NCBI GenBank assembly: GCA_012522765.1
Contig: JAAYJW010000510.1
Span: forward strand, 1-34,076
DNA from: a candidate division WS1 bacterium
GTDB lineage: Bacteria; Armatimonadota; Zipacnadia; Zipacnadales; UBA5352
DNA: 34,076 bases
Reading direction: 5' to 3'
Shown: positions 8,048-16,503 of the stretch, piece by piece
Layout of the letters: the number at the start of each line of letters is the position of its first letter
Numbering within the stretch: the stretch's first letter is position 1
The notes under the pieces: model-generated
The model's database searches: none
Told to the model about the DNA's origin: nothing
What the model saw: only the letters and a program-made list of their open reading frames with translations
Position numbers and translations under genes: made by a program

Positions 8048-8674
8048 ATGAAGGGGGCGGCAGTAGCGCTCGTATTGGTGGCCCTGTTGGCATTCGTCGC
8101 CATCGAGGCGGTCGCGCAACCTGAGGCGCAGCCTGAGAACGACCAGGAGCGGCTGCAGCGGGAGCGGGCTGAGCAATTGCGCAATCTGGCGCAGCAAGGC
8201 CCGATGGGGCAGGTCATTGCCATCACCGGCGACGGCCGGGGCGGCTTCACTCGCTTCGGACCGGGCGCGGAGCAGATACCCGAGCAGATCATCCTGACGG
8301 GCGCCACCGAGGACGTCGTTTACATCGTGCGTGGCTTCATGATCTACCGCTACGACGCGAACCCGGAGCTTGCGCTGGTGGCCGAGGTGGACATGCGCAC
8401 TGAGGATGAGGCGCAGCGGATGGAGCAGGCGCAGGGGCAGATGATCTGGCCTGACCCGGCCATGGTGCCGGTGAAGGCGGAGTTTGCCCCCAAGTCGAAC
8501 ACGCTATTGGTGCTGCGGGGCGGCTATCTGTTGCAGTTCTCGGTGGATCTCGACCTGCTGGCCGAGTTCGACCTGCGCACGGAGGCGGAGAAGAACCGCC
8601 CACGCGTGCAGATGCGCATGGGGCCAGTCGTGCAACCCCCAGCGGAGGCGCCACCTCCGCCTCCGCAGCAGTGA
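8048..8674 (+). CDS. Small secreted hypothetical protein with Pro-rich tail
   Basis: The 208-residue protein is not recognised. It has an uncleaved-anchor or signal-peptide start (GAAVALVLVALLAFVAIEAVA, with likely cleavage before QPEAQ). A charged helical segment rich in Glu/Arg/Gln follows (~30-55). Next come two short beta-type stretches with matching layout (VVYIVRGFMIYRYD...ELALVAEVDMRTEDE and TLLVLRGGYLLQFS...LLAEFDLRTEAE), then a Pro-rich end. The two stretches look like an internal duplication, possibly a pair of beta-propeller-like blades. It is the last gene of the plus-strand operon and lies 7 bases from the convergent URO-D gene. AGAGG 8 bases upstream supports ATG 8048. Confidence 0.72.
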   Translation: MKGAAVALVLVALLAFVAIEAVAQPEAQPENDQERLQRERAEQLRNLAQQGPMGQVIAITGDGRGGFTRFGPGAEQIPEQIILTGATEDVVYIVRGFMIYRYDANPELALVAEVDMRTEDEAQRMEQAQGQMIWPDPAMVPVKAEFAPKSNTLLVLRGGYLLQFSVDLDLLAEFDLRTEAEKNRPRVQMRMGPVVQPPAEAPPPPPQQ

Positions 8675-8681
8675 GTGAGGT

Positions 8682-9791
8682 CTATCCGCCGCCCATCTCG
8701 ACGGCGGTTTCGATCATGGCGAGGTAGTTGCGCACGGTCAGCGGCGTGAGTTCGGCGGTGTGCGGGGAGGCGGTGGGGCAGAGGATGAAGCCGCCTCCCG
8801 GTACGCCCACCTCTATCGTCCGCTTGACCTTCTCGATGACCACGTCCGTCGGGTCATGGTAGAGGTCGCCGATCTGGATGTTGCCCTCGAGACAGACGCG
8901 GTCGCCGATGCGGCGCTTTGCGTCCTCGAAGGGCACATCTCCAAGCGGCGGCCCTTCGATCGGGTGGAGGCAGTTGGCGCCAAGCTCCGCGAAGTCCTCG
9001 AGGATATTGTTCAGCGGCCCATGGCAGTGGATATGCCGCAGCTTCCCGGCCGCCTGCAGCCGATCTCGGATTTGCAGCCCCGGCTTGACCACGAACTCAC
9101 GGAAATCTCGCGGACCGGCGAGTGGCGGCGTCATGAACTCCTCCCCGGAACTGGCGAAGACCGGCCCGATGCCCGCCTCGATGGCGTAGTCGAGCATTGC
9201 AAGCGTCCGCTCAAGCAGGATATCTACGACCTCGTTGATGCGCTCGCGGTCGGTGATCGTCCAGACAGCGAGGTTATCTGATCCGGTCAGCAGCGCAAGC
9301 TGATAGATCGGTGTCGGGATGGCGCACATGACGATGCCGCGGTCCCCGATCTCCTCCTGCAGCGCGAAGAACGGCGCCGGGTCGCGCCGCACCGGTTCCC
9401 ATGGCACGGAAAGCGCCGCGTCGAGGTCGTCGAGTGTCTTCACGAAGTACTCGACCTGCAGCCCCGGTAGCCCGCGGGTGCTGTTCTTGCGCGCGGAGGT
9501 GAGGGTGCCCTCGCGCGTATGCAGGGAGACGCGGCTGATGGTCCAGTCGCCGTCGTCCTCGGAGGACGTTTCAACATCAAGGGGGTGCCCGGTGAGCAGC
9601 GGCCCGCCACCGAGGCTGAAGCCGGCCTCATAGGAGCCATGTTTGGCCACAGCCTCAATTATCGGCCGGTAGCTCTCGTGGCGAGTGGCGCACCACTGTT
9701 CGTCCCACGCGCGCACTCCACGCACATGAATCGGGAAACGATCTACGTCTTCTATGCGAAATGCGGCCATCATACGCTCGTGATGCGTCAT
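8682..9791 (-). CDS. Uroporphyrinogen decarboxylase-family (URO-D) protein
   Basis: This 369-residue TIM-barrel protein has the URO-D fold. In this family it is more like the methyltransferase-type members than true HemE, because the HemE N-terminal substrate-binding motif is absent. Visible features are MTHHERMMAAFRIEDVDRFP at the start, IYQLALLTGSDNLAV, a cysteine/histidine site HIHCHGPLNNI, CLHPIEGPP, VCLEGNIQIGDLYHD, and GGGFILCPTASPH near the end. The last matches the region that supplies a zinc-ligand Cys in MtaA-type enzymes. It may move methyl groups to or from a corrinoid or thiol, but no corrinoid protein gene is adjacent. AGGAGG 6 bases before the ATG at 9791 fixes the start; the frame runs on upstream without other support. 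Confidence 0.85.
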   Translation of the reverse strand: MTHHERMMAAFRIEDVDRFPIHVRGVRAWDEQWCATRHESYRPIIEAVAKHGSYEAGFSLGGGPLLTGHPLDVETSSEDDGDWTISRVSLHTREGTLTSARKNSTRGLPGLQVEYFVKTLDDLDAALSVPWEPVRRDPAPFFALQEEIGDRGIVMCAIPTPIYQLALLTGSDNLAVWTITDRERINEVVDILLERTLAMLDYAIEAGIGPVFASSGEEFMTPPLAGPRDFREFVVKPGLQIRDRLQAAGKLRHIHCHGPLNNILEDFAELGANCLHPIEGPPLGDVPFEDAKRRIGDRVCLEGNIQIGDLYHDPTDVVIEKVKRTIEVGVPGGGFILCPTASPHTAELTPLTVRNYLAMIETAVEMGGG

Positions 9792-9911
9792 TCTCGGCCT
9801 CCTGCGGCGGGTTGCCTCGCGGAGGGGTATTCCTTGTAGGAGCGCTCGTCGCCTCCCTCGCGCGGGGATGGTCTGGGTCGTGTGGCGGAGGTGGTGCGGA
9901 CACGCCTCGGC

Positions 9912-9941
9912 TTGACTCTGCCGAAGGGTGGGCAATATAAT
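9912..9941 (+). promoter_or_regulatory. Near-consensus sigma-70 promoter of the LapA operon
   Basis: TTGACT (9912-9917) and a perfect TATAAT (9936-9941) are separated by 18 bases, about 44 bases before the GTG start at 9985. It is the strongest plus-strand promoter seen in the window and implies high constitutive expression. Confidence 0.82.
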
Positions 9942-9984
9942 GGCCGCGCCGGGTTTGTAAGGCCGCCAAGGGAGGAGTGTCGTC

Positions 9985-10629
9985 GTGGCCACAGATGATG
10001 CGGGGCGCAGAAGGTCGGCCGCCGGGTCTGATGCGGGTGCCGAGGAACAGCGAGATCGGGCCCGTGCAGTTGGCTCACATCGGCCGGGACTGGTGGAAAA
10101 GGTAGTTGACCGCGGCCGGACGACGGTAGAGGGCATCAGGTTGCCACGCGCGGACTGGCGTACCTTCGCGTGGGGGCTGTTGCTGCTCATAGCCGCGATC
10201 TTCGTCATCCGGAACTGGGCGCCGATGCGCCTCAACTTCTTCGGATGGTACCTCGACGCACCGCGCGCGGTGATCCTCGTCATCTTCTTCCTGCTGGGTA
10301 TGGTGACCGCGTGGCTGCTTGAGGTGCGGGGCAAGCGCGCGGCTCACGGTGTCACGGACGCGCGGGCCGAAGAGGAGCTTGAGATCGCCGCGGAGCTTGA
10401 TGAGCCGCTGATGGAAGACGTGGAGACCGGTTTTGATGGGGCAGAGGAGCCTGCTGAGGAGGATGCTCCGCTGGAGGTCCCTCCGAGCGAGTTTGAGCCT
10501 GCCCCGACCGACTTCGCGCCGATTGAAGAGACGGGTAGTGACGAGGACAGCTTCGACACGGAGGACTGGGAAGACGATCCTGATGTCGCGCGTTCCGAGG
10601 AAGACGACGACACAACGTCGGTCTACTGA
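9985..10629 (+). CDS. LapA-domain membrane protein with long acidic tail
   Basis: The 214-residue protein starts at a GTG preceded by GGGAGGAG. A basic, hydrophilic N-terminus (~1-55) leads to two membrane segments, FAWGLLLLIAAIFVIRN and AVILVIFFLLGMVTAWLL. The link APMRLNFFGWYLDAP is the LapA (lipopolysaccharide assembly A/YciS) signature. The last ~90 residues are strongly acidic and probably disordered. In enterobacteria LapA works with LapB on LPS synthesis control; no LapB gene is next to it here, so that role should not be assumed. The next gene follows after 19 bases, so the two are probably cotranscribed. The acidic tail is unusually long for the family. Confidence 0.82.
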   Translation: MATDDAGRRRSAAGSDAGAEEQRDRARAVGSHRPGLVEKVVDRGRTTVEGIRLPRADWRTFAWGLLLLIAAIFVIRNWAPMRLNFFGWYLDAPRAVILVIFFLLGMVTAWLLEVRGKRAAHGVTDARAEEELEIAAELDEPLMEDVETGFDGAEEPAEEDAPLEVPPSEFEPAPTDFAPIEETGSDEDSFDTEDWEDDPDVARSEEDDDTTSVY

Positions 10630-10648
10630 ACGGGGAGGAGGATCGAAC

Positions 10649-11287
10649 GTGAAGACACGATTGCGCACGTCATTTCTGATCACGATCCCGTTCGTCCTGC
10701 TCCTCAACTCCGACCGGGTGGTAGTCGTCACCACGATGTACGGCGACCTTTCCGGGGTACGACAGGTGCAGGCGACTGGCGACAGCTCGCTCAGTCGCGA
10801 GATTTCGCGCTGGGCGCGCGAGATGACGCCGGGATGGAACTCCGATGGGACGCGCTCAAGCTCCGGGAACGTTCGCATCTCTCGCAGCACGCAGAAGCAA
10901 AGCCTGCGGAGCGATGATGTCATGGCGGTCGCGTACGACGTCGTTCAGCGCCCCCTGTCGCTTGTCACGGAGTACAGATGGCAGGAAACGGTTCACGTAG
11001 CGTTCCTCGGGAACGAGCGGGAGCAGGCGGCCGCTCCGGTCACGGAGTTTGAGTACCGTCTGAACATGCCCGGAAAGATCGCGACGACGAATCCACCCGC
11101 TCAAGTTGACGGCCGGACGGCGATCTTCAAGCTGACCGCCGATCAGGAGGAGTACACTATCGGGGCGACGGCGACCTCGGTGCGGTGGGACATCATCGTC
11201 CTGCTGGTCTACATTGTGGGCTATCTCGCCTACAGGGTGGCAGCGCTCCTCATTCGCAGAGCGCGCCTCAGGCCGCGTAAGATCTGA
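10649..11287 (+). CDS. LppM-like bitopic membrane protein
   Basis: The 212-residue protein has a hydrophobic N-terminus (SFLITIPFVLLLN), an extracytoplasmic domain of ~150 residues, a C-terminal membrane span (WDIIVLLVYIVGYLAYRVAALLI) and a basic end (RRARLRPRKI). The stretch FEYRLNMPGKIATTNPPAQV followed by DGRTAIFKLT resembles the MPG...N...V-DG pattern of LppM (DUF3153) domains, which also have a C-terminal anchor. The match is weak. The GTG at 10649 is supported by GGAGG about 9 bases upstream. It is cotranscribed with the LapA-domain gene and followed by a strong hairpin, so the two form a closed unit, perhaps an envelope complex. Confidence 0.7.
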   Translation: MKTRLRTSFLITIPFVLLLNSDRVVVVTTMYGDLSGVRQVQATGDSSLSREISRWAREMTPGWNSDGTRSSSGNVRISRSTQKQSLRSDDVMAVAYDVVQRPLSLVTEYRWQETVHVAFLGNEREQAAAPVTEFEYRLNMPGKIATTNPPAQVDGRTAIFKLTADQEEYTIGATATSVRWDIIVLLVYIVGYLAYRVAALLIRRARLRPRKI

Positions 11288-11304
11288 AACCAAGCGCACA
11301 CGCG

Positions 11305-11332
11305 GCGGCCGCGGGGAGCATTCCGCGGCCGC
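11305..11332 (+). terminator. GC-rich hairpin ending the LapA unit
   Basis: GCGGCCGCGG (11305-11314) and CCGCGGCCGC (11323-11332) form a perfect 10-bp stem with an 8-base loop, 17 bases after the preceding stop. Only TT follows directly, so it is a terminator without a proper U-tract, or an attenuating stem before the next gene at 11361. Confidence 0.5.
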
Positions 11333-11360
11333 TTCGACTCCAGTCCGAGGGGGCATTACA

Positions 11361-12410
11361 GTGCCTGTCCCTGGAACTGACGTAGTGGACCTGCGCAGCG
11401 ATACAAAGACGCTCCCCGACGCTGAGATGCGGCTCGCGATGAGTGAGGCCGAGGTGGGGGACGACAAGTCGGGTGAGGACCCGACGATGCGGCGGCTCGA
11501 GGAGATGTCCGCCGAACGCCTCGGCAAGGAGGCGGGGCTCTTCGTCGTGTCTGGCACTATGGGTAATCTGGTGGCGATCAAGACCTGGACGCGCCCGCAG
11601 GAGGAGATCATCCTCGAGCGCGAGTCGCATGTGTACCTGTGGGAGGGCGGCGGCATTGCGGCGCTGTGCGGCCTGCTGCCGCGGCTCGTGCCCGGTGTCA
11701 ATGGTATCATGAAACCGGCCGATGTTGAGGCCGCTATCTCCGATGGCACGAACGTGCACAAGGGGCCGACGAGCATCGTAGAGCTTGAGAACACGCACAA
11801 CATGGCCGGCGGCACCGCGATGTCGGTGCGGCAGACGCAGGATATCTGCGATGTCGCTCATCGGCATGGACTGCGGGTACATCTTGATGGCGCGCGCATC
11901 TTCAACGCCGCGGTCGCCCTCGGTGTAGAGGCGGCGGATCTCGCCGCTCCGGTGGACAGCGTGCAGTTCTGCTTCTCCAAGAGCCTCGGGGCGCCAATCG
12001 GATCGATGATCTGCGGCGATCGCGACTTCATCGAGGAGGCGCGGCGGGTGCGGAATGTCGTGGGTGGCGCGCTGCGGCAGGCGGGCGTGATCGCTGCCGC
12101 CGCTATCGTGGCGCTGGAGACGGGCCCCCCTCGCCTGCACGAGGACCACGCGCATGCACGGATGATCGCGGAGACGCTGGCGGAGCTTCCTGGAGTCTTC
12201 GTTGATCTCGCGACGGTGCAGACGAACATAGTGAACCTTGAGCTGCGCCGTGAGGATGTCAGCGCGCCGTCACTGTGCCGGGCGCTGGGGACCTGCGACA
12301 TCAAGGCGATCCCGCGCGACGAGGCGCGGATCAGGCTCGTCACGCACAAACAGGTAACGGATGAGGACACCGAGCGCGTCTGCCGGGTGCTGAGAGAGGT
12401 GCTCGGCTGA
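11361..12410 (+). CDS. ltaE: Low-specificity L-threonine aldolase
   Basis: This PLP enzyme (349 residues) cleaves L-threonine or L-allo-threonine to glycine and acetaldehyde. It opens with VVDLRSDTKTLP, the family signature. His90 (ESHVYLWEGGG) is the residue that stacks on PLP. Asp176 (VHLDGARIFNA) binds the pyridine nitrogen, and Lys207 (CFSKSLGAPIGS) forms the Schiff base. The GTG at 11361 is chosen because GAGGGGG lies 8 bases upstream and no better start exists between the hairpin and the conserved N-terminus; a GTG at 11385 is a shorter option. It heads a run of seven genes with almost no gaps. Its pathway link to the nuclease that follows is unclear. Confidence 0.93.
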   Translation: MPVPGTDVVDLRSDTKTLPDAEMRLAMSEAEVGDDKSGEDPTMRRLEEMSAERLGKEAGLFVVSGTMGNLVAIKTWTRPQEEIILERESHVYLWEGGGIAALCGLLPRLVPGVNGIMKPADVEAAISDGTNVHKGPTSIVELENTHNMAGGTAMSVRQTQDICDVAHRHGLRVHLDGARIFNAAVALGVEAADLAAPVDSVQFCFSKSLGAPIGSMICGDRDFIEEARRVRNVVGGALRQAGVIAAAAIVALETGPPRLHEDHAHARMIAETLAELPGVFVDLATVQTNIVNLELRREDVSAPSLCRALGTCDIKAIPRDEARIRLVTHKQVTDEDTERVCRVLREVLG

Positions 12411-12414
12411 GGCG

Positions 12415-13182
12415 ATGCTCAGACACACGTTCATCCATCTGCCGGGCGTCGGAGCGAGCACCGAGTGCTCGCTGTGGCAGCAGGGCGTGTTGACATGGGC
12501 GGACGCGCTCGATCTGAGCGCATGTCCGACGGGTTTTGGCGCCGGTCGCTGGGACAGCAGTTGCCGGTTGCTGGAAGAGTCGCTGCGCAGTCTTGAGCGC
12601 GGCGACTACCGGCACTTCGCGCGGGCGCTCCCGAGCTGCGAACAGTGGCGCGCATGGCCGGACTTCCAGCGGCGCACGGTCTACCTCGACATCGAGACGA
12701 CAGGCTGTCACGGTATGGATCGGGTGACGGTCGCGGGGCTGTACGACGGCGCGCGCACGATGAGTTTCATCGCCGGGGACAATCTCGACGAACTCCCCGA
12801 GGCGCTCGAGCAGTACGCCATGATCGTGACCTTCAACGGCGCCAGCTTCGACCTGCCCTTCCTCATGCGCCGCTTCCCGGACCTGGAGTTCGATCACCTG
12901 CACCTCGACCTGATGCACGCGCTACGCCGGCTCGGCTACAGCGGCGGCCTCAAGTCCATCGAGCGGCAGGTCGGCATCGGGCGTGATGATGACCTCGCCG
13001 GGCTCAGTGGCTGGGACGCAGTAAGGTTGTGGCGCGAATACTGCGCGGGCCGGCAGGAATCGCTGGACACGCTGGTTCGGTACAATGCCGCGGACATAGA
13101 GAATCTTGAGCAGTTGGCGCAGTTGGCATACCGGGGCATCCGGGCGGGATTGTCACTCCCCTGCGATCGAGGCGAGGCGTAG
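12415..13182 (+). CDS. YprB-type RNase H-like 3'-5' exonuclease domain protein
   Basis: This 255-residue protein has a DEDD exonuclease-type RNase H fold. The four acidic residues are visible: Asp92 and Glu94 (YLDIETTG), Asp146 (FNGASFDLPFL) and Asp227 (YNAADIENL). The conserved HLDLMHALRRLG and GLKSIERQVGI are typical of the YprB_RNaseH-like family. In Bacillus YprB this domain is followed by TPR repeats; here it ends after the nuclease, so this is a short form with an ~85-residue N-terminal extension. It probably trims single-stranded RNA or DNA. It starts 4 bases after the threonine aldolase stop, and its own stop overlaps the next start (TAGTG). Confidence 0.88.
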   Translation: MLRHTFIHLPGVGASTECSLWQQGVLTWADALDLSACPTGFGAGRWDSSCRLLEESLRSLERGDYRHFARALPSCEQWRAWPDFQRRTVYLDIETTGCHGMDRVTVAGLYDGARTMSFIAGDNLDELPEALEQYAMIVTFNGASFDLPFLMRRFPDLEFDHLHLDLMHALRRLGYSGGLKSIERQVGIGRDDDLAGLSGWDAVRLWREYCAGRQESLDTLVRYNAADIENLEQLAQLAYRGIRAGLSLPCDRGEA

Positions 13183-14408
13183 TGAGCAGCCAGTCGCACG
13201 CGAGTGCGATTCTAAGTCCGGTGCGCCGCGTCTTCGTCGCAGCTTTCGTCATGGACCTCGCCGCGGCCATGATCGGGCTGTCGGTGCAGTTCCTCGGGCA
13301 CAAACTTGAGGCGCCACCGCTGATCCTCGGCCTGCTGGGCATGTCCTCCGCGGCGGCTTACGCGATCAGTTGCCTCTTCAGCGGGCGGCTCTCAGACCGA
13401 TTCGGCCGCAAGACGCTGGTGGTTGGCAGTTGCCTCATCTGCGCCGGCGCATGGCTGGCGATGCCCTACGTGACGGGTTACTACCAGCTTTTGGCGATCC
13501 TGCCGATCTCCGGCGCTGCAGCATCAATGTTCTGGCCGCCGATGCAGGCATGGCTGTCGGAGATCACCGTCGGCGGACGGCGCCGGCTGGTGCGCAACAT
13601 TGGCAACTTCAACATCGCGTGGACCGCGGGCCTGATGATCGGTCCGCCGATCGCGGGTGTGGCGTGGGCCCTCGGTGCCCCGGCGCCCTTCATTCTCGCG
13701 GCACTCTCGCTGCTGGGCGTGCTGATCATGACGGTGAGGATGCCGGCGAGTGTGGACGGTGGGGGAGAGAACGTTGCTGAGGATTTCGCGGGTGTGCAGA
13801 CCGATGGCGACGTGGCGCGCCGCTACCTGCACCTGGCGTGGATCGCGAACTTCGCAAGCTGGTTCGGCCGGGGGATGCAGCTTGTGGTCTTCCCGAAGCA
13901 GGGGGCGGATCTGGGCATGTCCGAGGGGACGATCGGGCTCCTCGTGGGTGCCTACCTCGCCGGGCAGCTTCTGATGTTCCTCTACCTGCGCAACCGGTCG
14001 GGATGGCAGTTCCGGCTCTGGCCGCTGCTGGCGTCGCTTGCCGCGGGGGCCGCAGGGTGGCTCATCGCGTGGCAGGCGCAGAGCATCTACGCTTTTGCGG
14101 CGGCGTTCATCCTGGCGGGCATGGGCGCCGGAGTGACGTACGCGTCCAGCCTCTTCTACAGCCTCCGCGACGTAACCGGATCACGCGGAGCACAGGCGGG
14201 CATTCATGAGGCGGTGCTGGGCAGCGGCGTGTTCCTCGGCCCGCTCTTTGGTGGCGCGGTGGCAGGGTGGGCGGGCATAGCCGCTCCCTACCTGCTGACG
14301 ACGGTCATCTTCATCATTTTCGGCGGACTGCTCTTCTCCGTCTGGCGCTCTACGGTTCGTCCGGTCATCCTTGCCGCGCAAGAGACGCTTGAGGCTGGTG
14401 GTGAGTGA
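13182..14408 (+). CDS. Major facilitator superfamily transporter
   Basis: The 408-residue protein has about 11-12 hydrophobic segments in two halves. MFS motif A is clear in the first cytoplasmic loop (SGRLSDRFGRKTLV). Loop 6-7 is charged (VDGGGENVAEDFAGVQTDGD). No signature residues identify the cargo; drug, sugar or metabolite export are all possible. The GTG start overlaps the stop of the exonuclease gene by one base, so translation is coupled. The next gene begins one base after its stop. Confidence 0.92.
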   Translation: MSSQSHASAILSPVRRVFVAAFVMDLAAAMIGLSVQFLGHKLEAPPLILGLLGMSSAAAYAISCLFSGRLSDRFGRKTLVVGSCLICAGAWLAMPYVTGYYQLLAILPISGAAASMFWPPMQAWLSEITVGGRRRLVRNIGNFNIAWTAGLMIGPPIAGVAWALGAPAPFILAALSLLGVLIMTVRMPASVDGGGENVAEDFAGVQTDGDVARRYLHLAWIANFASWFGRGMQLVVFPKQGADLGMSEGTIGLLVGAYLAGQLLMFLYLRNRSGWQFRLWPLLASLAAGAAGWLIAWQAQSIYAFAAAFILAGMGAGVTYASSLFYSLRDVTGSRGAQAGIHEAVLGSGVFLGPLFGGAVAGWAGIAAPYLLTTVIFIIFGGLLFSVWRSTVRPVILAAQETLEAGGE

Positions 14409-14409
14409 G

Positions 14410-15435
14410 ATGAAAGCTGTCATCCTCGCGGCAGGTCGTGGGACGCGTATGCTGCCGCTCACCGAGCATCGGCCCAAGCCACTGGTGCCGGTGGCGGGGC
14501 GGCCGATCCTCGAACACATCGTCGGAGGCCTTGCAAGCGCCGGTATCGACGAGGTGTGTCTGGTCGTCGGTTGGCATGGCGAGCAGATCGAGGCGCATTT
14601 CGGCGACGGCAGGCGACTTGGCGCTCACATCTCCTACGTCTGGCAGTCGGAGTATGGCGGCACCGGTGCGGCGGTATTGCTCGCGGAGGATTTCGTCGGC
14701 GAGGATCGCTTCGTGCTGGGCTGGGGCGACATTCTCGTGCCGCCGTGCAACTACCGGCGGCTGATGCAGACGTTTCGCGCCGAGCAGCCTGAAGCGATGC
14801 TTGCGGTGAACGTGGTGGATGACCCGTGGGAGGGCGCCGCGGTCTACGTCCGCGACGGCCACGTTGAGCGGATCATTGAGAAACCGGACCGGGGGACTTC
14901 GAGCACCAACTACAACAACGCGGGGCTCTTTGTCTTCGGCCCCGAGCTGATCGGCACCCTCAAGCAGACGAGGGTATCGTCGCGCGGGGAGCTTGAGGTT
15001 CCGTCGGCTATCGGCACACTGCTGGAGGGCGGCCTGAGGATACGGGCGCTGGAGATAGACGGCTACTGGTCAGACGTGGCGCGACCTGCGAGCGCTCTGG
15101 CGATCTCCGGCGAGGTCATCGCATGGATGTCCCACTCGGGGACGATCATACATCCTGAGGCTCACCTGGCGCCCGGGGCTGAGATCAAGCCGCCGGCGCT
15201 GATCGGCCCTGGTGCGACGATCGGCAGCGCGGTCATCGGACCGAACGTAACAGTGATGAGCGGCGCGTCCGTCGGCAGCGCCGCGCGACTGTCCAACGCC
15301 TGCCTGATGCCGAATGCGGCGGCTGGGGACGGCGCACAACTCGACTGGGTCTTTGTCGAGGAGGGCGAGCAGGTTGCCGCCGACGCGCGGCTTGCAGGCT
15401 CGGAGGCCGAGGCACGAGTAGTCCGGGGTGAGTGA
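14410..15435 (+). CDS. Sugar-1-phosphate nucleotidyltransferase with left-handed beta-helix tail
   Basis: This 341-residue enzyme makes an NDP-sugar from NTP and a sugar-1-phosphate. The nucleotide-binding opening is MKAVILAAGRGTRMLPLTE, followed by RPKPLVPVAGRPILEHI. Further motifs are LGWGDILV (the metal-binding Asp), the sugar-site region VERIIEKPDRG, YNNAGLFVFG, and GYWSDVARP. From ~235 on there are hexapeptide-type repeats (GTIIHPEAHLAPGAEI, ALIGPGATIGSAVIGPNVTV), a left-handed beta-helix. This plan fits RmlA-long/GlmU/GMP-type enzymes, with mannose-1-phosphate or glucose-1-phosphate the likeliest substrates. The start lies one base after the transporter stop, and the next ATG follows its TGA directly. 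Confidence 0.9.
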   Translation: MKAVILAAGRGTRMLPLTEHRPKPLVPVAGRPILEHIVGGLASAGIDEVCLVVGWHGEQIEAHFGDGRRLGAHISYVWQSEYGGTGAAVLLAEDFVGEDRFVLGWGDILVPPCNYRRLMQTFRAEQPEAMLAVNVVDDPWEGAAVYVRDGHVERIIEKPDRGTSSTNYNNAGLFVFGPELIGTLKQTRVSSRGELEVPSAIGTLLEGGLRIRALEIDGYWSDVARPASALAISGEVIAWMSHSGTIIHPEAHLAPGAEIKPPALIGPGATIGSAVIGPNVTVMSGASVGSAARLSNACLMPNAAAGDGAQLDWVFVEEGEQVAADARLAGSEAEARVVRGE

Positions 15436-16503
15436 ATGGCCGCCAGCGCGCGGGAGGCCGTCTTTGAGCTGAAGCCGATGGGCATCGCGGACCTGCTCGA
15501 TGCGGTGATCCGGCTCTATCGGCAGCATTTCGGCGAGCTGATCCGGATCGGCGCGGTGGTCTACGTCCCGCTGGGCGTGCTGCAGGTCATTTCGTCGGCT
15601 CTGATGTTTCAGGGCTTCGACGCGCAATCCCCCGAACCGACCTTTCCCGCCGTCACACTCGCCGGGGGTATCGGCTACGGCTTCTTCCTGCTGCTCTTTC
15701 TGCTCTCCATCCCGCTGATGCAGGCGGCGATTGCGAAGGCGGTCGCGGAGATCTACCTCGGCGGCGCCCCGACCATCGGCTCGGTGTACCGCTTCGCGTT
15801 CCGCAGGTGGTGGCCGCTGGTAGCCGTCGCGATCATCACCGGGCTGATCGGCTTTGTGGTGACGGCCATCGCCCTGGCGCCGCTGGTGGGCATAGCCGTA
15901 GCGGTGGGTGCGTTCGGTGACGAGACGGCAATGACCGTCGGTATCGTCCTTGCGGTGGTGGGACTGATCGCCTTCCTCGCGGCGCTCAATGCGGCCGTCG
16001 CGATCACCATCAGGCTCTTCTTCGGGCCACTTGTGGTCGTGCTGGAGGAGGAGGGGGCTGTCGCCGCGCTCCACCGCAGTTGGGAACTGACGGGCGGGCA
16101 CTTCTGGCGCATCCTCATCGCCATCGGGATTCTGTGGCTAATGGTGACCGTCCTCACAGGCGTCGTGGTCTGGCCCGCGCAGATCGGCACGTACTTCCTG
16201 CAGGAGGTCTCCTTCAGCGCGGCGCAGGCGGTACTCAACGGCCTCTCTGCGTTCGCCCAACTTTTTGTCCAGCCGATTCAGATCATTGGCACAGTGCTGC
16301 TGTACTACGACCTGCGCATGCGCAAGGAGGGCTTTGATCTCGTCATGATGGCGGAGGCCATCGGCGAGCCCGAACTTGCGGTGCGCGCGACATCAGGCGA
16401 GGCGCTGCCGGCGCTCTACGGACCGGCGGCGGCGCAGGCGCCTCCACCACCCCCGGAGAGTGAAGCAGACGATGAACCAGAGGATACAGATCAGCACCTC
16501 TGA
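15436..16503 (+). CDS. Membrane protein with glycerophosphodiesterase-type membrane domain
   Basis: The 355-residue protein has about six membrane spans after a short soluble start (FELKPMGIADLLDAVIRLYR, then FGELIRIGAVVYVP). Family hallmarks are the loop VVVLEEEGAVAALHRSWELT and the C-terminal LLYYDLRMRKEGFDL, both common in GPDPase_memb/DUF7847 proteins. No catalytic phosphodiesterase domain follows; instead there is a soluble tail with a Pro run and acidic residues. Its start abuts the stop of the nucleotidyltransferase gene with no gap. The function of stand-alone forms is unknown. Confidence 0.85.
   Translation: MAASAREAVFELKPMGIADLLDAVIRLYRQHFGELIRIGAVVYVPLGVLQVISSALMFQGFDAQSPEPTFPAVTLAGGIGYGFFLLLFLLSIPLMQAAIAKAVAEIYLGGAPTIGSVYRFAFRRWWPLVAVAIITGLIGFVVTAIALAPLVGIAVAVGAFGDETAMTVGIVLAVVGLIAFLAALNAAVAITIRLFFGPLVVVLEEEGAVAALHRSWELTGGHFWRILIAIGILWLMVTVLTGVVVWPAQIGTYFLQEVSFSAAQAVLNGLSAFAQLFVQPIQIIGTVLLYYDLRMRKEGFDLVMMAEAIGEPELAVRATSGEALPALYGPAAAQAPPPPPESEADDEPEDTDQHL

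Noticed and set aside
9792-10334. Upstream extension of the URO-D reading frame
   Set aside because: The extra residues are low-complexity Arg/Ser/Pro, run antisense into the LapA gene, and the AGGAGG site sits at the ATG at 9791.
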